A stretch of 64,000 bases of DNA, from contig CACJKF010000001.1 in NCBI GenBank assembly GCA_902593905.1, forward strand, positions 62,001 through 126,000, in the 5' to 3' direction. The stretch comes from an uncultured Pelagibacteraceae bacterium (GTDB lineage: Bacteria; Pseudomonadota; Alphaproteobacteria; Pelagibacterales; Pelagibacteraceae). The notes beneath the pieces were generated by a model. It saw nothing but the letters and a program-made list of their open reading frames with translations, was not told the DNA's origin and made no database searches. Numbering within the stretch: the first letter of the stretch is position 1; each line of letters opens with the position of its first letter. Positions 44,970-53,857 of this stretch are shown here, piece after piece. The position numbers and the translations under genes are program-made.

Positions 44970-46394
44970 TCAATTCATTAATTTACTAAAGGTCTTTTGT
45001 AAGATTTTTTTCTCTTCCACTTTTTCAAATTTTGAATAAAAATCTTTGTGAATTAAAATTGTTTTAAAAGTACTATCTTTATCAGGCTTAAGTCTAGTTC
45101 CATGGTCAGAAAGAATCATAAACTCTAAATTATTTAGTAATTTTTTTTCAGTAAGCCTCTCAAAAAAAGAATCTAAAAACTTTAATATACAAATCCTGTC
45201 ATAGTTTTGCCCTTTAATTGCTTCCAATTGATCATTCGATGAATAGTTAATGTATCTTTTCCCACTATACTCACATTTATCATTAAATCCATAAGGATTA
45301 TGTGTAGATAAAGAATGTACAAATATTAAATCGTGATTCTGAGTGATTAATTTTTTTTCTATTTTTTTTAAAAGTGAAACAAATGATCCTTTCTCACCAC
45401 CTGATTGTTCGTAAGAGTCCGATAGATTCAGTGTTAAAAAAGCTCTCCATGAAATATTTCCAGAAATAGACCCATGATGTTTCCAAGCACCTAATATTTT
45501 ACTAAGAAAAGTATCTTTAAAACCTTTTACATAGTCGTATTTTTTAAATTGACTATATTGATCACAAATTTTTACATTTTCATTTTTGCAGAAATTCATA
45601 TGATAACTTTGTAGAACAGCAATTGAATTAAATTTATCAAAAAACCTATTTTTTAATATCAAATACTCATTAAAAAAATTATTCGATTTTTCAATATAAT
45701 TTAAATTTTCAAGCTCGTCACAATTTTTGGCATAATCAAAATTTATTAGTTTAGGTATTGATTGAAATGTCATTGGACATTGCGTATAAATATTTTCGTA
45801 AATTTTTGCTCCATATTTTTTTGCAAATATTAAAGCATTTTCGTCAAACTTTTTACCCAGTTCTGATTTGCTTGCATCACTATTAATCCCGGCCATTTGA
45901 TCCATCACAAATACCAAGGTCATTTTTTCATATTTATAATTAACCATAGTTTTTTTAAAATCAGGAAAATTTTCAAAGTTTTTATCGCTAAATTTTAGAG
46001 AGTAAATTAAAGATGCTATTATAAATGATAGTACTATTAAAACCCCTTTATAATTTGTCTTTTTTAAAAGAAATAAATTGATCGCAAAAAAAATTAATAA
46101 AAAAACAAAACCAATCAAATAGACATTTACAGGCGCGAAATTACTCGCATTTGGAATTAAAAAATCACTAAAGATTGACATACAGTTGTCAATACCAAAG
46201 GCTAAAACCAAAGCTAAATATGCATTAAATAAAATTTTACTCTCTACATACTTATTAATAATATTATGAAAAAAGACACCTACTACTATTATTACTAAAG
46301 TAATAAGAATTACATTTATATCAAGGGGAAATGCGAATAACCAGATCGGGAAAAAACAGATTAGATAAATTAAATTATAAAGAATTAAATTCAT
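44970..46394 (-). CDS. sulfatase-like membrane protein (alkaline phosphatase superfamily)
   Basis: 474 residues. About five transmembrane helices (roughly 5-22, 27-43, 57-75, 91-110, 116-133) precede a periplasmic catalytic domain. Metal-site features of the sulfatase/phosphoethanolamine-transferase fold are Asp165 in LVFVMDQMAG, probable nucleophile Thr209 in CPMTFQSIP, HSLSTHNPYG and LSDHGTRL. This layout recalls enzymes that move phospho-groups onto surface glycans or lipids. It forms a unit with the methyltransferase and small YLDPG gene upstream, overlapping the former by 20 bp. Confidence 0.82.
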   Translation of the reverse strand: MNLILYNLIYLICFFPIWLFAFPLDINVILITLVIIVVGVFFHNIINKYVESKILFNAYLALVLAFGIDNCMSIFSDFLIPNASNFAPVNVYLIGFVFLLIFFAINLFLLKKTNYKGVLIVLSFIIASLIYSLKFSDKNFENFPDFKKTMVNYKYEKMTLVFVMDQMAGINSDASKSELGKKFDENALIFAKKYGAKIYENIYTQCPMTFQSIPKLINFDYAKNCDELENLNYIEKSNNFFNEYLILKNRFFDKFNSIAVLQSYHMNFCKNENVKICDQYSQFKKYDYVKGFKDTFLSKILGAWKHHGSISGNISWRAFLTLNLSDSYEQSGGEKGSFVSLLKKIEKKLITQNHDLIFVHSLSTHNPYGFNDKCEYSGKRYINYSSNDQLEAIKGQNYDRICILKFLDSFFERLTEKKLLNNLEFMILSDHGTRLKPDKDSTFKTILIHKDFYSKFEKVEEKKILQKTFSKLMN

Positions 46395-47769
46395 ATAATG
46401 TTCTTCCAGATGAACTCACTACCTTTTTTGATAGAATTTTAGAATATTTTGTTAAAATATTTTTAAAAGTTTCCTCATTATAATTTATAAAAATATCCTC
46501 TCTTACTTGTAACATTTTTTTAATCGTTTCATCGTTTTTTGGTACAAACTCTATTATCCCTCTTGGAGCAAAGTTAACTAGCCACCTTATAGAGTCTTCA
46601 AGAGGTATGTTTTTGGCTATAGTTAAATGATGATTAAAAGCCAAAGCTATCATACCATCAAATTTTAATCTTTCGATAAGCCCTTTTCTCTCCTGTTGAC
46701 TCCAACCTTGATTTGGACTGGGATTTACTGCATCCATGTAGATAGTTTGAAAGTTAAATTTTTTTTCTTTAGATTTTAAATAGGCCTCATTTAAAGCATT
46801 TAAATCAAAATCAAAACCTACAACGTTTTTACAACCATTTTCCAGACAAGTAAAAGAGTATAGACCATTATTGCAGCCTAAATCTGCTAAATATTCAAAA
46901 TTATATTTTGAAGAAAAATCAGAAATTAATTTTATCTTTAACTTTTCTTCATCTAACTTATAAGTATTTTCTTTTGAGTAATTTTGCCATTGACTATTAA
47001 AATTTTTTTTTTTTAATTTAGAAATTAAGCTTTTAAGTTGATTAAGAATAGATTTATAAGTATTTTTTGAAATTGTTTTTTTTTTCTCAACTTTCTTAAA
47101 AATATCATCAGGATTTTTCACCATTTTTTTTTGAATTCTATCCATTAAAAAGACATGCATAAAAATACTTGGATTTAGTTTATCTATAAAATTTAAGATA
47201 GAATTTGTATCAGAGGTTCCAATGCCCTCCAAATTACCTCTAAACCAATTGTTAAAATTTATTCCTTTTTTTGAGCTGAGCAACAACGGATTTAAAAAAT
47301 TTTCACAAAATTGTCTATGCGCCAACCAATACGCCCCATTTTCATACTCTGCTAAAGAAAGAACATCTATAAAAATTGGTTTTGAATGTTTGAATTGTAT
47401 ATTGAATGCACTCGCATCAATTAGTACACAATTTCTATCTAATAAATAAAGTTGAAAATTTAAATGATGTAAAGCTGCATCCTTAAGTTGGTCAAAGCAC
47501 CATTCGTAAGGATAAGAGATGAAATCTATTTTTTCATGTTCTAAAACTTTTTTAAAATTATTGTTTTTGATATTTATATCTGGATTTGAAATAACTTTAG
47601 TATCAATTAAGTATTTATTCTTTATGCTATCTTGTAAAATTTTATTTTTTTCTATGTACTCAAACCTTTTGCACCCTTCGGAATTAAGACCACGATAAAC
47701 CTTTCCATTATGATAAAATACCTGACCGGCTGGATCTCTGTAAGATCCTTTATCAAATAAAATACTCAA
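46375..47769 (-). CDS. SAM-dependent methyltransferase with kinase-like N-terminal half (NoeA-like)
   Basis: 464 residues, start TTG at 47769. The C-terminal half is a class I methyltransferase: LADLGCNNG at 294-302 (SAM site), acidic Asp320 in VVGFDFD and MDAVNPSPNQGW. The N-terminal half (about 10-200) includes HHLNFQLYLLDRNCVLIDAS, FNIQF and IFIDV, spaced like a kinase catalytic loop and metal site, although the usual HxD is not clear. Overall it resembles NoeA-type proteins. No SAM acceptor can be named; surface glycan is plausible from context. Confidence 0.8.
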   Translation of the reverse strand: MSILFDKGSYRDPAGQVFYHNGKVYRGLNSEGCKRFEYIEKNKILQDSIKNKYLIDTKVISNPDINIKNNNFKKVLEHEKIDFISYPYEWCFDQLKDAALHHLNFQLYLLDRNCVLIDASAFNIQFKHSKPIFIDVLSLAEYENGAYWLAHRQFCENFLNPLLLSSKKGINFNNWFRGNLEGIGTSDTNSILNFIDKLNPSIFMHVFLMDRIQKKMVKNPDDIFKKVEKKKTISKNTYKSILNQLKSLISKLKKKNFNSQWQNYSKENTYKLDEEKLKIKLISDFSSKYNFEYLADLGCNNGLYSFTCLENGCKNVVGFDFDLNALNEAYLKSKEKKFNFQTIYMDAVNPSPNQGWSQQERKGLIERLKFDGMIALAFNHHLTIAKNIPLEDSIRWLVNFAPRGIIEFVPKNDETIKKMLQVREDIFINYNEETFKNILTKYSKILSKKVVSSSGRTLYEFNSL

Positions 47770-47978
47770 TTAATTTTATTTTTTTTTTTGAAAAGCTTAC
47801 TGAAAAAATCTTTAAACTTCTTCCAATAAATTCCAATTGTTGTACCTACTGCAGCAATCATTCCAATTATTGCTTGGAGTATTATACTTGAACTTCCTGG
47901 GTCCAAATAACTAAAAGATGGTGTAATCATTAAATTATAAAATATTACAACAAAAAATATATTTTTAATTTTAATCAT
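47766..47978 (-). CDS. small YLDPG-motif membrane protein
   Basis: 70 residues. A signal-like or transmembrane helix (5-22) is followed by YLDPGSSSIILQ at 24-35, a second hydrophobic helix (36-51) and a Lys-rich tail. Small proteins with a LDPG-x-x-S-x-x-LQ motif recur beside sulfatase-like and methyltransferase genes in other bacteria, as far as I recall. Function unknown. It overlaps the methyltransferase start by 4 bp. Confidence 0.75.
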   Translation of the reverse strand: MIKIKNIFFVVIFYNLMITPSFSYLDPGSSSIILQAIIGMIAAVGTTIGIYWKKFKDFFSKLFKKKNKIN

Positions 47979-48014
47979 TTTATTATCTCAAATTTTATAG
48001 CAGAAATTGACTAT

Positions 48015-48353
48015 CTAATCTATATTGTCGATTTTTGCTGCTAAAATAAAATCACTTTCTGCAAGACCTTTTATAGCATGGGTAAAAATTTTAATTTTAC
48101 AATAACCCCAACCAAAATTTATATCTGGGTGATGGCCCTCTTGCTCGGCAATATTTCCAACTTTATTTACAAAATTCTGACTTTCTTCAAAATTCTTGAA
48201 TTTAAAGTCTTTGATTAAATAAAAACTTTTTTGTTCATCGTTTTTTACATCCCATCCATCTACTTTTTTTAAATATTTGTGTATTTCAGATTTATCGAAA
48301 GGTGGAATATTTCCTTCACAGGGAACACATTTTTTTTTTGCTAAATCAGACAT
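48015..48353 (-). CDS. phhB: pterin-4a-carbinolamine dehydratase
   Basis: Dehydrates 4a-hydroxytetrahydrobiopterin after aromatic hydroxylation and may have other roles. 112 residues. The active-site block AEQEGHHPDINFGWG with its paired histidines is diagnostic. The N-terminal CVPCEGNIPPF is also usual. No phenylalanine hydroxylase gene is present in the window. Confidence 0.93.
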   Translation of the reverse strand: MSDLAKKKCVPCEGNIPPFDKSEIHKYLKKVDGWDVKNDEQKSFYLIKDFKFKNFEESQNFVNKVGNIAEQEGHHPDINFGWGYCKIKIFTHAIKGLAESDFILAAKIDNID

Positions 48354-48375
48354 TTTTAAAAATTAAAACGTATTT

Positions 48376-48450
48376 TGGAGCGGGCAAAGGGGCTCGAACC
48401 CTCGACCTTCTCGTTGGCAACGAGACGCTCTACCACTGAGCTATGCCCGC
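48376..48450 (-). tRNA. tRNA-Gly (GCC anticodon)
   Basis: 75-nt cloverleaf on the minus strand. The acceptor stem GCGGGCA pairs with TGCCCGC, discriminator T, and CCA is encoded. The D arm is GCTC-AGTGGTA-GAGC, the anticodon stem TCTCG/CGAGA holds loop TTGCCAA (anticodon GCC), and the T arm is GAGGG-TTCGAGC-CCCTT. All arms pair. Confidence 0.97.
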
Positions 48451-48555
48451 AATCTAAACGTATTATAATAACCCTATTTATCAATTGCAACTAGAACGTA
48501 AATTTATATTATTTGTAGTGACTTTTATCTAATCTGGATTATCAATTGATTAATT

Positions 48556-49140
48556 ATGAAAACAAGATCAATTCTAAAAAAAGATTTTAACCAAATTTCC
48601 AATTTATGGATGGAAAATTTAAATAACGATATTTTTGCAATACTTGGTAAAAAGGTAATTTTAACATATTTGCATTCGTTTAAAAAAGATAAGTCAAATT
48701 TTGGTTTTGTGATAGAAAATAAAAATAAAATATTTGCCTTTCTGCTATATGGAAAAGATCAAAAAATAATAAGAAAGATTATTTCTCATAATTTTTTAAA
48801 TATTTTGTTTAAACCAGTTTCACTGCTTATAAAGGTTCAATTTAGAAAAATTAAAATTTTTTTTAATGTAATGATATTTTATATATTAAGCAAATTCAGT
48901 AAAGATTTGGATGAAATCGACACTGAATTACTCTATATTTGTGTTAAGAAAAACAAAACAGGATTAGGCCTTGGGAAAAAAATTGTTCAAGACTCTTTTA
49001 AACTTAAAAAAAAATTTTTTCAGAAAAATATGGTAAAAGTCAAAACTTTAAAAGAAACACCAAAAAATATAGTTTTCTATCAGAAGCTTAATTTCAAAAT
49101 TAAAAGAGTTTTTTTGGGAAGAGTTTATTTGATAATTTAA
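48556..49140 (+). CDS. GNAT-family N-acetyltransferase
   Basis: 194 residues. The acetyl-CoA-binding motif A is seen as LLYICVKKNKTGLGLGKKIV (x-x-G-x-G-x-G/A), followed by VKVKTLKETPKNIVFYQKLNFK, the usual FYxKLGF-type end. N-terminal RSILKKDFNQISNLW fits the family. The substrate is unknown; location in a glycan region suggests an amino sugar or lipid amine. Confidence 0.82.
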   Translation: MKTRSILKKDFNQISNLWMENLNNDIFAILGKKVILTYLHSFKKDKSNFGFVIENKNKIFAFLLYGKDQKIIRKIISHNFLNILFKPVSLLIKVQFRKIKIFFNVMIFYILSKFSKDLDEIDTELLYICVKKNKTGLGLGKKIVQDSFKLKKKFFQKNMVKVKTLKETPKNIVFYQKLNFKIKRVFLGRVYLII

Positions 49141-49154
49141 TTTAGAATTCTTTT

Positions 49155-50606
49155 ATGAAAAATTTTCTATTAAACCATTTAAAATTTTCATTATTTGTTT
49201 TATTTATAGTTTTCAGCTTTATGTTTATGACGACAAGTTTACAAATCTTGTCTTCTGATTATGGCGCTTACTATGCAAACGCGATGTTCTTTAATGAAAA
49301 ATATTCACTTTATAATGAAGCTTTCGATCACAAAGGCCCAATATTTTATTTGTTTATCAAAATAATTGGTTCGTTATTTGGTTGGGGAGGTTATTTTACG
49401 TTTATACCTTTATTTTTTTCGTCATTTTTATTTTTATTAAGTTTTCTTTATTTCCTAGAAACTTTAAAATTAAATAAGAACAAAATTTATTTTTTATCAG
49501 TTGCATCTATTGCTTGCCTTTTTAACCAATCTGGAAATGGGTCAATCTCGTTTTTCATTATTTCACTGATCTTATTTCATTTAAGCTTCTTAATAAGATT
49601 TATAAATTATAAAAAATTTTATTATTATGCTTTTTCAGCATTATTTTTAGTATCGGCCATACTAACAAGAATTGATGCAGCGATTTTTTTAATTCTAATA
49701 ATTTTTCAATTAATCTTTTTTGCAAAGAATTTAAGAGAAAGAATTATGTGTTTAATTTTTGTATTATCTTTGTTTATTTTAACTTTTATTTCAGTCAGTA
49801 TATATTTTAATTTCACTGCCGATTTATTTTTAAAATCAAATTTAATTTTCAATATTTTTTATCCCTCGATGATAGATGCTAATTTACTATCTCACTTCCA
49901 TAAACCAGAGAGTATTAAAATTTTTTTTGCTTCTGGAGTGGGTGTTTTATTATTTATTGTTATAAATTTATGTCTTCCAAAAATTAAAATATTCACTACA
50001 AAAATTTTAGGTAAAAAAAAAGAGGGCAAATATTTTCTTTCATTTGTTGCTGCTTTGATCTTTATTTTTATTTTTTTAATACCTAAAACTGAACAAAGTC
50101 ATTACGTTTTAAATCTAAGTATTGGATCTTTAATTTTAAGCTCGATTTTCATAAGTTTTATTGACTTTAAGAAAATATTAGTAATTCCTTTATTTTTGCT
50201 TTTTTTATACAGTATTTTATCTCATACATTATTACCTACAGTTAAATTTTTCAAAACATTTGGATGTATTGAAAGTCTGAGCTGCTCAAGTATTTTGCCT
50301 TTTAGTGATACTATAAAAGATGTATCAAATTATAAAACTGCTATTATCATTTATGGAAATGGATGGATAAACATTTTTTCTAAAACTGCTCCTTCTTTTT
50401 CAATATCTAACTGGCCAATATTTGAAAAAAATAAAATAGGTGATTTTTTTAGAATAATGACTAAATCTGATAAACTGCTTACTAAAAATAATCAAATTCT
50501 ATGGATGGATAAATCAATATATAAAAAATTTGAAAATTATAAAAATAAATCTGACTACGAAATAATCGAAACTCAAAAGTCTTATTTAAAAATACGCGTA
50601 AACTAA
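49155..50606 (+). CDS. polytopic membrane glycosyltransferase, GT39/ArnT-like
   Basis: 483 residues with about ten to eleven transmembrane segments and a short C-terminal periplasmic part. The N-terminal loop SSDYGAYYANA followed by EAFDHKGPIFYLFIKIIG corresponds to the acidic catalytic loop and H-x-P-x-x-Y of polyprenyl-phosphate-sugar-dependent transferases. It starts 14 bp after the GNAT gene. It likely moves a sugar from a lipid carrier onto an envelope acceptor. Confidence 0.75.
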   Translation: MKNFLLNHLKFSLFVLFIVFSFMFMTTSLQILSSDYGAYYANAMFFNEKYSLYNEAFDHKGPIFYLFIKIIGSLFGWGGYFTFIPLFFSSFLFLLSFLYFLETLKLNKNKIYFLSVASIACLFNQSGNGSISFFIISLILFHLSFLIRFINYKKFYYYAFSALFLVSAILTRIDAAIFLILIIFQLIFFAKNLRERIMCLIFVLSLFILTFISVSIYFNFTADLFLKSNLIFNIFYPSMIDANLLSHFHKPESIKIFFASGVGVLLFIVINLCLPKIKIFTTKILGKKKEGKYFLSFVAALIFIFIFLIPKTEQSHYVLNLSIGSLILSSIFISFIDFKKILVIPLFLLFLYSILSHTLLPTVKFFKTFGCIESLSCSSILPFSDTIKDVSNYKTAIIIYGNGWINIFSKTAPSFSISNWPIFEKNKIGDFFRIMTKSDKLLTKNNQILWMDKSIYKKFENYKNKSDYEIIETQKSYLKIRVN

Positions 50607-50609
50607 TAC

Positions 50610-52085
50610 TTAAATTTTCATTCTTTTAATAATTTCATGTGAGAATGCCATAATTGTTCCTTGAGGACTTTCTCCTATATTTGATGGTAAAATGCTAGCG
50701 TCAACAGCGTACAAGTTTGAAAAGTCATTTGATCTTCCATCAGAATTAAAAAAGTTTTTATTTTTTTTTCCCATTGGTATAGATGACATTCCATGTACAC
50801 TTAACATCTGTAAATCTTTTTTCTTTAATTTTTCTAATGCCTTATCTAATTCGTCAGAATCATTTATTATTAAATTGTTCTTAATTGGCAAAATTATTTG
50901 CTTAGCTCCCGCAGACAATAAAAAATTTGCAAAAAATTTTATTCTTTTTTTTGCATGGAGAAAATCTTCTTGTTTAAGGTTAAATCTTAGAAATTGTTTT
51001 TGAAACGTATTAAATATTTTTACTTTACTTTTAGGTTTTGTTTGGAGAACATAACTTGCAACATTATCAATATTTTCTGTTATATCTAATAATTTATCAT
51101 TATTAAGGTTGCTTATGCTTGATAAAAAATTAGATTTATTGAAATTTGTCGACATAAAAATATCTCCCTCGTCAATAAATTCTTGTATTTGTGTAGTAAA
51201 CATAGTCCCTTTTTCTGAAAAAACTTTATCTTTAAAAATTGCTGATATTCTAAAATTCAAATGAATTTCCATATCATAACTAAAAATTTTATTTCCTAAA
51301 CTATGATTTAGTAATATTGGTGATTGAGTTACACCGCACGCCAGAATAACATTTTTAAACTTTATATTAAAAACTTCTCTGGTTTTACTATTCAGAAGTT
51401 CAGCTGAAAAAAAAAGGTTATTATTAAGATTTAGTTTTTTTACTTTTGAATTTAAAATTAAACGAAGTCCTTTATGACTTGATTCAAAAATATAAGATTG
51501 TAAAACGCTTTGTTTTGCACCAGATGAACAACCCGTATAGCACACATTATCCCTCTTACAATTTTTAACTGCTCTAGGAACAAACACAGATTTTATATTA
51601 TTCTTTATGGCCTGCTCATGAATTAATTTACTATCTAAATTTAATCCATCATTATTGCTTTCACTAATAACATTTAATTTTTTTTCAATTTTAAAAAAAT
51701 GTTCATTTAAGCTCTTGTTGTCAAATTTTTCTAAATAATGCTCGTTCCAAAAATTTAGGACTTTTTCTGGTGTTCGCCAGATTAAACCTCCGTTAATATA
51801 AGTGCTACCTCCTAAGCATCTTCCTTCAGCAAATGCAAAATTTGGGTTTCCAAAAATCGGTGTGAATCCAGCATTTCTCCACGTTTCTGTTATTGATTTA
51901 GAGAATGAGCCCTTAAAGTGATCTATCTCGAAAAAATCACCCTCTTCCACTAAAATACAATCTTTTCCTTTTTCTGCCAATTCAGATGAAGCTACACTTC
52001 CGCCTGCTCCTGAACCGATTATCAAATAATCACATGATAAATTTGAATAATTTTTAATTATAGAATCTTGATTAATTTTTGTCAT
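50610..52085 (-). CDS. GMC-family FAD oxidoreductase
   Basis: 491 residues. The FAD Rossmann motif GSGAGGSVAS is at 24-33, the second FAD block GRCLGGSTYINGGLIWR near 88, and the C-terminal SVHGMSSIPMG and DASILPSNIGESPQGTIM blocks carry the catalytic His and Asn. A cysteine cluster (NCKRDNVCYTGCSSGAKQS) resembles long-chain-alcohol-oxidase and gluconate-dehydrogenase-type GMC proteins. It probably oxidises an alcohol to an aldehyde. It overlaps the small gene upstream by 14 bp. Confidence 0.9.
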   Translation of the reverse strand: MTKINQDSIIKNYSNLSCDYLIIGSGAGGSVASSELAEKGKDCILVEEGDFFEIDHFKGSFSKSITETWRNAGFTPIFGNPNFAFAEGRCLGGSTYINGGLIWRTPEKVLNFWNEHYLEKFDNKSLNEHFFKIEKKLNVISESNNDGLNLDSKLIHEQAIKNNIKSVFVPRAVKNCKRDNVCYTGCSSGAKQSVLQSYIFESSHKGLRLILNSKVKKLNLNNNLFFSAELLNSKTREVFNIKFKNVILACGVTQSPILLNHSLGNKIFSYDMEIHLNFRISAIFKDKVFSEKGTMFTTQIQEFIDEGDIFMSTNFNKSNFLSSISNLNNDKLLDITENIDNVASYVLQTKPKSKVKIFNTFQKQFLRFNLKQEDFLHAKKRIKFFANFLLSAGAKQIILPIKNNLIINDSDELDKALEKLKKKDLQMLSVHGMSSIPMGKKNKNFFNSDGRSNDFSNLYAVDASILPSNIGESPQGTIMAFSHEIIKRMKI

Positions 52086-52392
52086 AAAGAAATATTAAAG
52101 CATATTTTTTTAACATATCATTTATCTCTCTAATAAAAATAATTTTTGAAATTAAATTTACTATTTTTTTTGATTTTTCTAGGCTTAAATTATTAAAAAA
52201 TTTAAAAAAGAGAATTATTGAGAAAAAGTCGAGAAAAATTAAAAAAAAACTTATAGAAATATTTGTAACCCAATGAGAATTAATTTTAATTTTTATAAAA
52301 AAATCATAAAAATTATTATTTGAATTTGTCCCTTGATTTTCTAATCCAAGAATGAGTGTGGCGTATAATTTATTAATTTTTTCTATTTTCAC
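52072..52392 (-). CDS. small hydrophobic partner of the GMC oxidoreductase, unknown
   Basis: 106 residues from GTG 52392, overlapping the aminotransferase stop by 4 bp (GTGA). A central transmembrane helix (about 46-66) is followed by an amphipathic LSLEKSKKIVNLISKIIFIRE segment and a second hydrophobic patch. The order hydrophobic-helix, LSxEKxxK, basic helix recalls the N-terminal region fused ahead of the FAD domain in plant long-chain alcohol oxidases and the small subunits of some GMC dehydrogenases. That resemblance is by eye only. Confidence 0.6.
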   Translation of the reverse strand: MKIEKINKLYATLILGLENQGTNSNNNFYDFFIKIKINSHWVTNISISFFLIFLDFFSIILFFKFFNNLSLEKSKKIVNLISKIIFIREINDMLKKYALIFLYDKN

Positions 52393-53810
52393 TTAAATAT
52401 ATTTTTCTTTAAAAATTTAGTTACATTATTAACAACTCCTCTAGCTAGTACCTTGTCTAGCGAGTCTACAAAATAAGTAAGGTCCTCTTCTTTAGTAATC
52501 ACTGGTACAGAAATTTTTAAAGGTAAATCAACATTTGATCCATAGAAAGTTAAAATATTATGATCATCATATAAGGAAGATATTATAGAGGTGACTAAAA
52601 TTTTTTTGATTGCATACCTATCCTTAGCAAATTTTGATGGTATTAAGGAAATTAGAGGTTGAAAATATTTATCAGCAAAATCTGTATTAATTACAACTCC
52701 ATTTAAAGTTCCAGACCCTCTTACATCTTTAATTATTTTTGGATATTTGTTCATTAATTCTTTTAATTTTGGATTAATAATATTGAAAATATTTTTAGAT
52801 TTTTTTATGTAGTCTTCCTCTATTAAAATATTAACTGCTTCAATTGCTGTTATTGTTTCTTCTCCTAAGGCATTGAATGTTGAACTATGCAATGTAGCAT
52901 CTCTTAAGTTTCCATAAGCCCTTTTAAAAAACTTTTCTCTACAAGTATAAGCCGATATAGAAGCTTTTCCACCTCCAAGAGATTTTCCTGATGTTACAAT
53001 ATCTGGTATTAAATCAGGGAAGTTCATAAAATAGAACAATTCACCTGTCTTAGTCCAGCCAGTATATACCTCATCAAAAATGAGAACTATGTCCTCTTCA
53101 TCGCAAATTTTTCTTAATTGAAATAAAAATTCTTTTGAACAACTTAGCAAAGAGCTTGCACTAAAGGGCTCAACTATAATTGCATAAATATTGGATTGCC
53201 CATTTTTTCTCGTTTCTTGCACTAATTTTTCAATTGAAGAAATATTATTATACTCAAAAGCCAAACTTTTAACGTTTTGTTGAAATTTAAAATAACTAGT
53301 TTCCTCAGAGGATGTTATATTCGAAGCAATAACTTTTTTACCATGAAAAGAAATGCTCGAATTTAAAACGTATTCTCTTTTTCCGTTATGATATTTATAA
53401 GCTAACTTTAAAGCACCCTCATTAGCATCTGATCCTGAATTTGATAAATAAGAAATATTTAAATCTCCTGGCAAAACAGTTGCAATATTGTGACTTAGTG
53501 CAGCAACGTAAGGGGAAAAATAATTTTTGTGTACCTCCATTTTTTTCAAATTTGCAAAGCTTTCCCTTGCTTTAAGAATTCTTTCGTTATTGTGACCGTG
53601 GTTAAGAACTCCGATGCCACCTGTGAAATCAAAAATTTTTTTTCCAGATTTAGTATAAATAAAATTTTTTTCAGATCTCTCAACTAATTCATTTCCAAAA
53701 CCAAACTTTGAAATTAATTCTACTTGACCTGAATTTACAAATTTTTTGTATAGATCATGGACCTCTTTTATTTCTAAATTTTCAGAGTCTTTAATTGAAA
53801 ATAGCTTCAT
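52389..53810 (-). CDS. class III pyridoxal-phosphate aminotransferase
   Basis: 473 residues of the omega-aminotransferase fold. Lys276 in IVTSGKSLGGGKA should bind PLP. Other blocks are DFTGGIGVLNHGHNN, NSGSDANEGALKLAYK, SFHGKKVIASN and FDEVYTGWTKTGELF. These enzymes transaminate aldehydes or omega-amines. The direct link to a GMC alcohol oxidase suggests the pair turns an alcohol into an amine. It diverges from the GT2 gene over 47 bp. Confidence 0.9.
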   Translation of the reverse strand: MKLFSIKDSENLEIKEVHDLYKKFVNSGQVELISKFGFGNELVERSEKNFIYTKSGKKIFDFTGGIGVLNHGHNNERILKARESFANLKKMEVHKNYFSPYVAALSHNIATVLPGDLNISYLSNSGSDANEGALKLAYKYHNGKREYVLNSSISFHGKKVIASNITSSEETSYFKFQQNVKSLAFEYNNISSIEKLVQETRKNGQSNIYAIIVEPFSASSLLSCSKEFLFQLRKICDEEDIVLIFDEVYTGWTKTGELFYFMNFPDLIPDIVTSGKSLGGGKASISAYTCREKFFKRAYGNLRDATLHSSTFNALGEETITAIEAVNILIEEDYIKKSKNIFNIINPKLKELMNKYPKIIKDVRGSGTLNGVVINTDFADKYFQPLISLIPSKFAKDRYAIKKILVTSIISSLYDDHNILTFYGSNVDLPLKISVPVITKEEDLTYFVDSLDKVLARGVVNNVTKFLKKNIFK

Positions 53811-53857
53811 TTTAATTTCCTATAAATTCTTTTATATTGTAGTCTCCATCAAAGGAA

